From Dehalococcoidia bacterium (GTDB taxonomy: Bacteria > Chloroflexota > Dehalococcoidia > DSTF01 > JACRBR01), in assembly GCA_015478665.1 (NCBI GenBank), contig JADMII010000003.1, positions 100,413 through 164,412 of the forward strand: DNA of 64,000 nucleotides. Reading direction: 5' to 3'. The notes under the pieces were generated by a model. It did no database searches, was not told where the DNA came from, and was given only the letters and a program-made list of their open reading frames with translations. Positions 63,831 through 64,000 of the stretch are shown one piece after another. The position numbers were made by a program, and so were the translations under genes. Position 1 is the stretch's first letter. Each line of letters begins with the position of its first letter.

Positions 63831-64000
63831 CTACTCCCGGAAGAGCGCATCGACGAACTCGCCGGCATCGAACGGCGTCAGGTCTTCCGGTTGCTCGCCG
63901 GTGCCGATGAAGCGCACCGGGATCTCCAGCTGATCGGAGACGGCGAAGACGATGCCGCCCTTCGACGTGCCGTCGAGCTTCGTCAGGCAGAGCGCCGTAA
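63831..64000 (-). CDS. ftsY: Signal recognition particle receptor FtsY (C-terminal end, partial)
   Basis: Only the last 55 codons are inside the window; the gene enters from the right edge. Reading the minus strand gives TALCLTKLDGTSKGGIVFAV, then DQLEIPVRFIGTGEQPEDL and TPFDAGEFVDALF with a stop at 63831-63833. TKLDGTSKGG is the guanine-specificity G4 motif of the SRP GTPases and FIGTGEQPEDL the closing loop, followed by the usual FDAxxFVxxLF end of FtsY. The frame has no start in the window. Confidence 0.92.
   Translation of the reverse strand, partial: TALCLTKLDGTSKGGIVFAVSDQLEIPVRFIGTGEQPEDLTPFDAGEFVDALFRE

Overview
The window is G+C-rich bacterial chromosome, coding-dense on both strands, with no rRNA, tRNA or CRISPR that I could recognise. 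The gene content points to Chloroflexota, possibly a Dehalococcoidia-like lineage. The basis is a DUF2298 membrane protein overlapping an Agl23-like glycosyltransferase fused to an NHL propeller, an adjacent LPG-synthase-type flippase operon, a CADD-type diiron protein, a CTC-type L25, an RpoD-like sigma factor, ETF and acyl-CoA dehydrogenases, and stand-alone NuoEF. The phylum assignment is inference; no marker gene was compared.

Layout. 1-12.5 kb: a decayed phosphotransferase, an alpha/beta hydrolase, an AlkD-type DNA repair protein, a zinc alcohol dehydrogenase, an orphan DNA methyltransferase, a divergent HD-GYP protein, an RpoD-like sigma factor, a VWA-FHA protein, TesB and a VTT-family membrane protein, ending in a frameshifted Xre regulator. 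12.5-14.6 kb: an acyl-CoA dehydrogenase and a convergent FGE-like protein. 14.8-22.5 kb: a complete phosphate module on the minus strand (pstS-pstC-pstA-pstB-pstB-phoU-phoB-phoR) with a likely Pho box before pstS. 22.7-30.5 kb: a sorbosone/glucose dehydrogenase-type lipoprotein, a DinB-like protein, a serine hydrolase, rplY, pgk, comM and a CADD-like protein. 30.5-32 kb: decayed DNA with a duplicated 94-bp segment and a transposase relic.

32-45.8 kb: two c-di-GMP modules (a Pro/Thr-rich anchor coupled to a sensor HD-GYP; a beta-rich protein coupled to a GGDEF-GAF-HD-GYP) surround uspA, a phosphodiesterase-like protein, a divergent acyl-CoA dehydrogenase/phosphotransferase pair (a split equivalent of ACAD10/11), ligD and a two-HTH DNA-binding protein. 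45.8-53 kb: etfBA, an IS3-family fragment, acylphosphatase, fmt and nuoEF. 53-64 kb: a cyclase-family hydrolase with a possible coupled leader ORF, then two minus-strand operons for membrane glycan or lipid-linked sugar handling, and the 3' end of ftsY at the right edge.

How the genes work together. PhoR/PhoB/PhoU with PstSCAB form one phosphate sensing and uptake unit. ETF probably takes electrons from the two acyl-CoA dehydrogenases and passes them to the respiratory chain; NuoEF may handle NADH in the same economy. The c-di-GMP genes comprise one GGDEF and three HD-GYP domains, one of them with an altered HD motif. Several start codons lie 6-13 nt after a good -10 element, so leaderless or near-leaderless mRNAs are probably common here.
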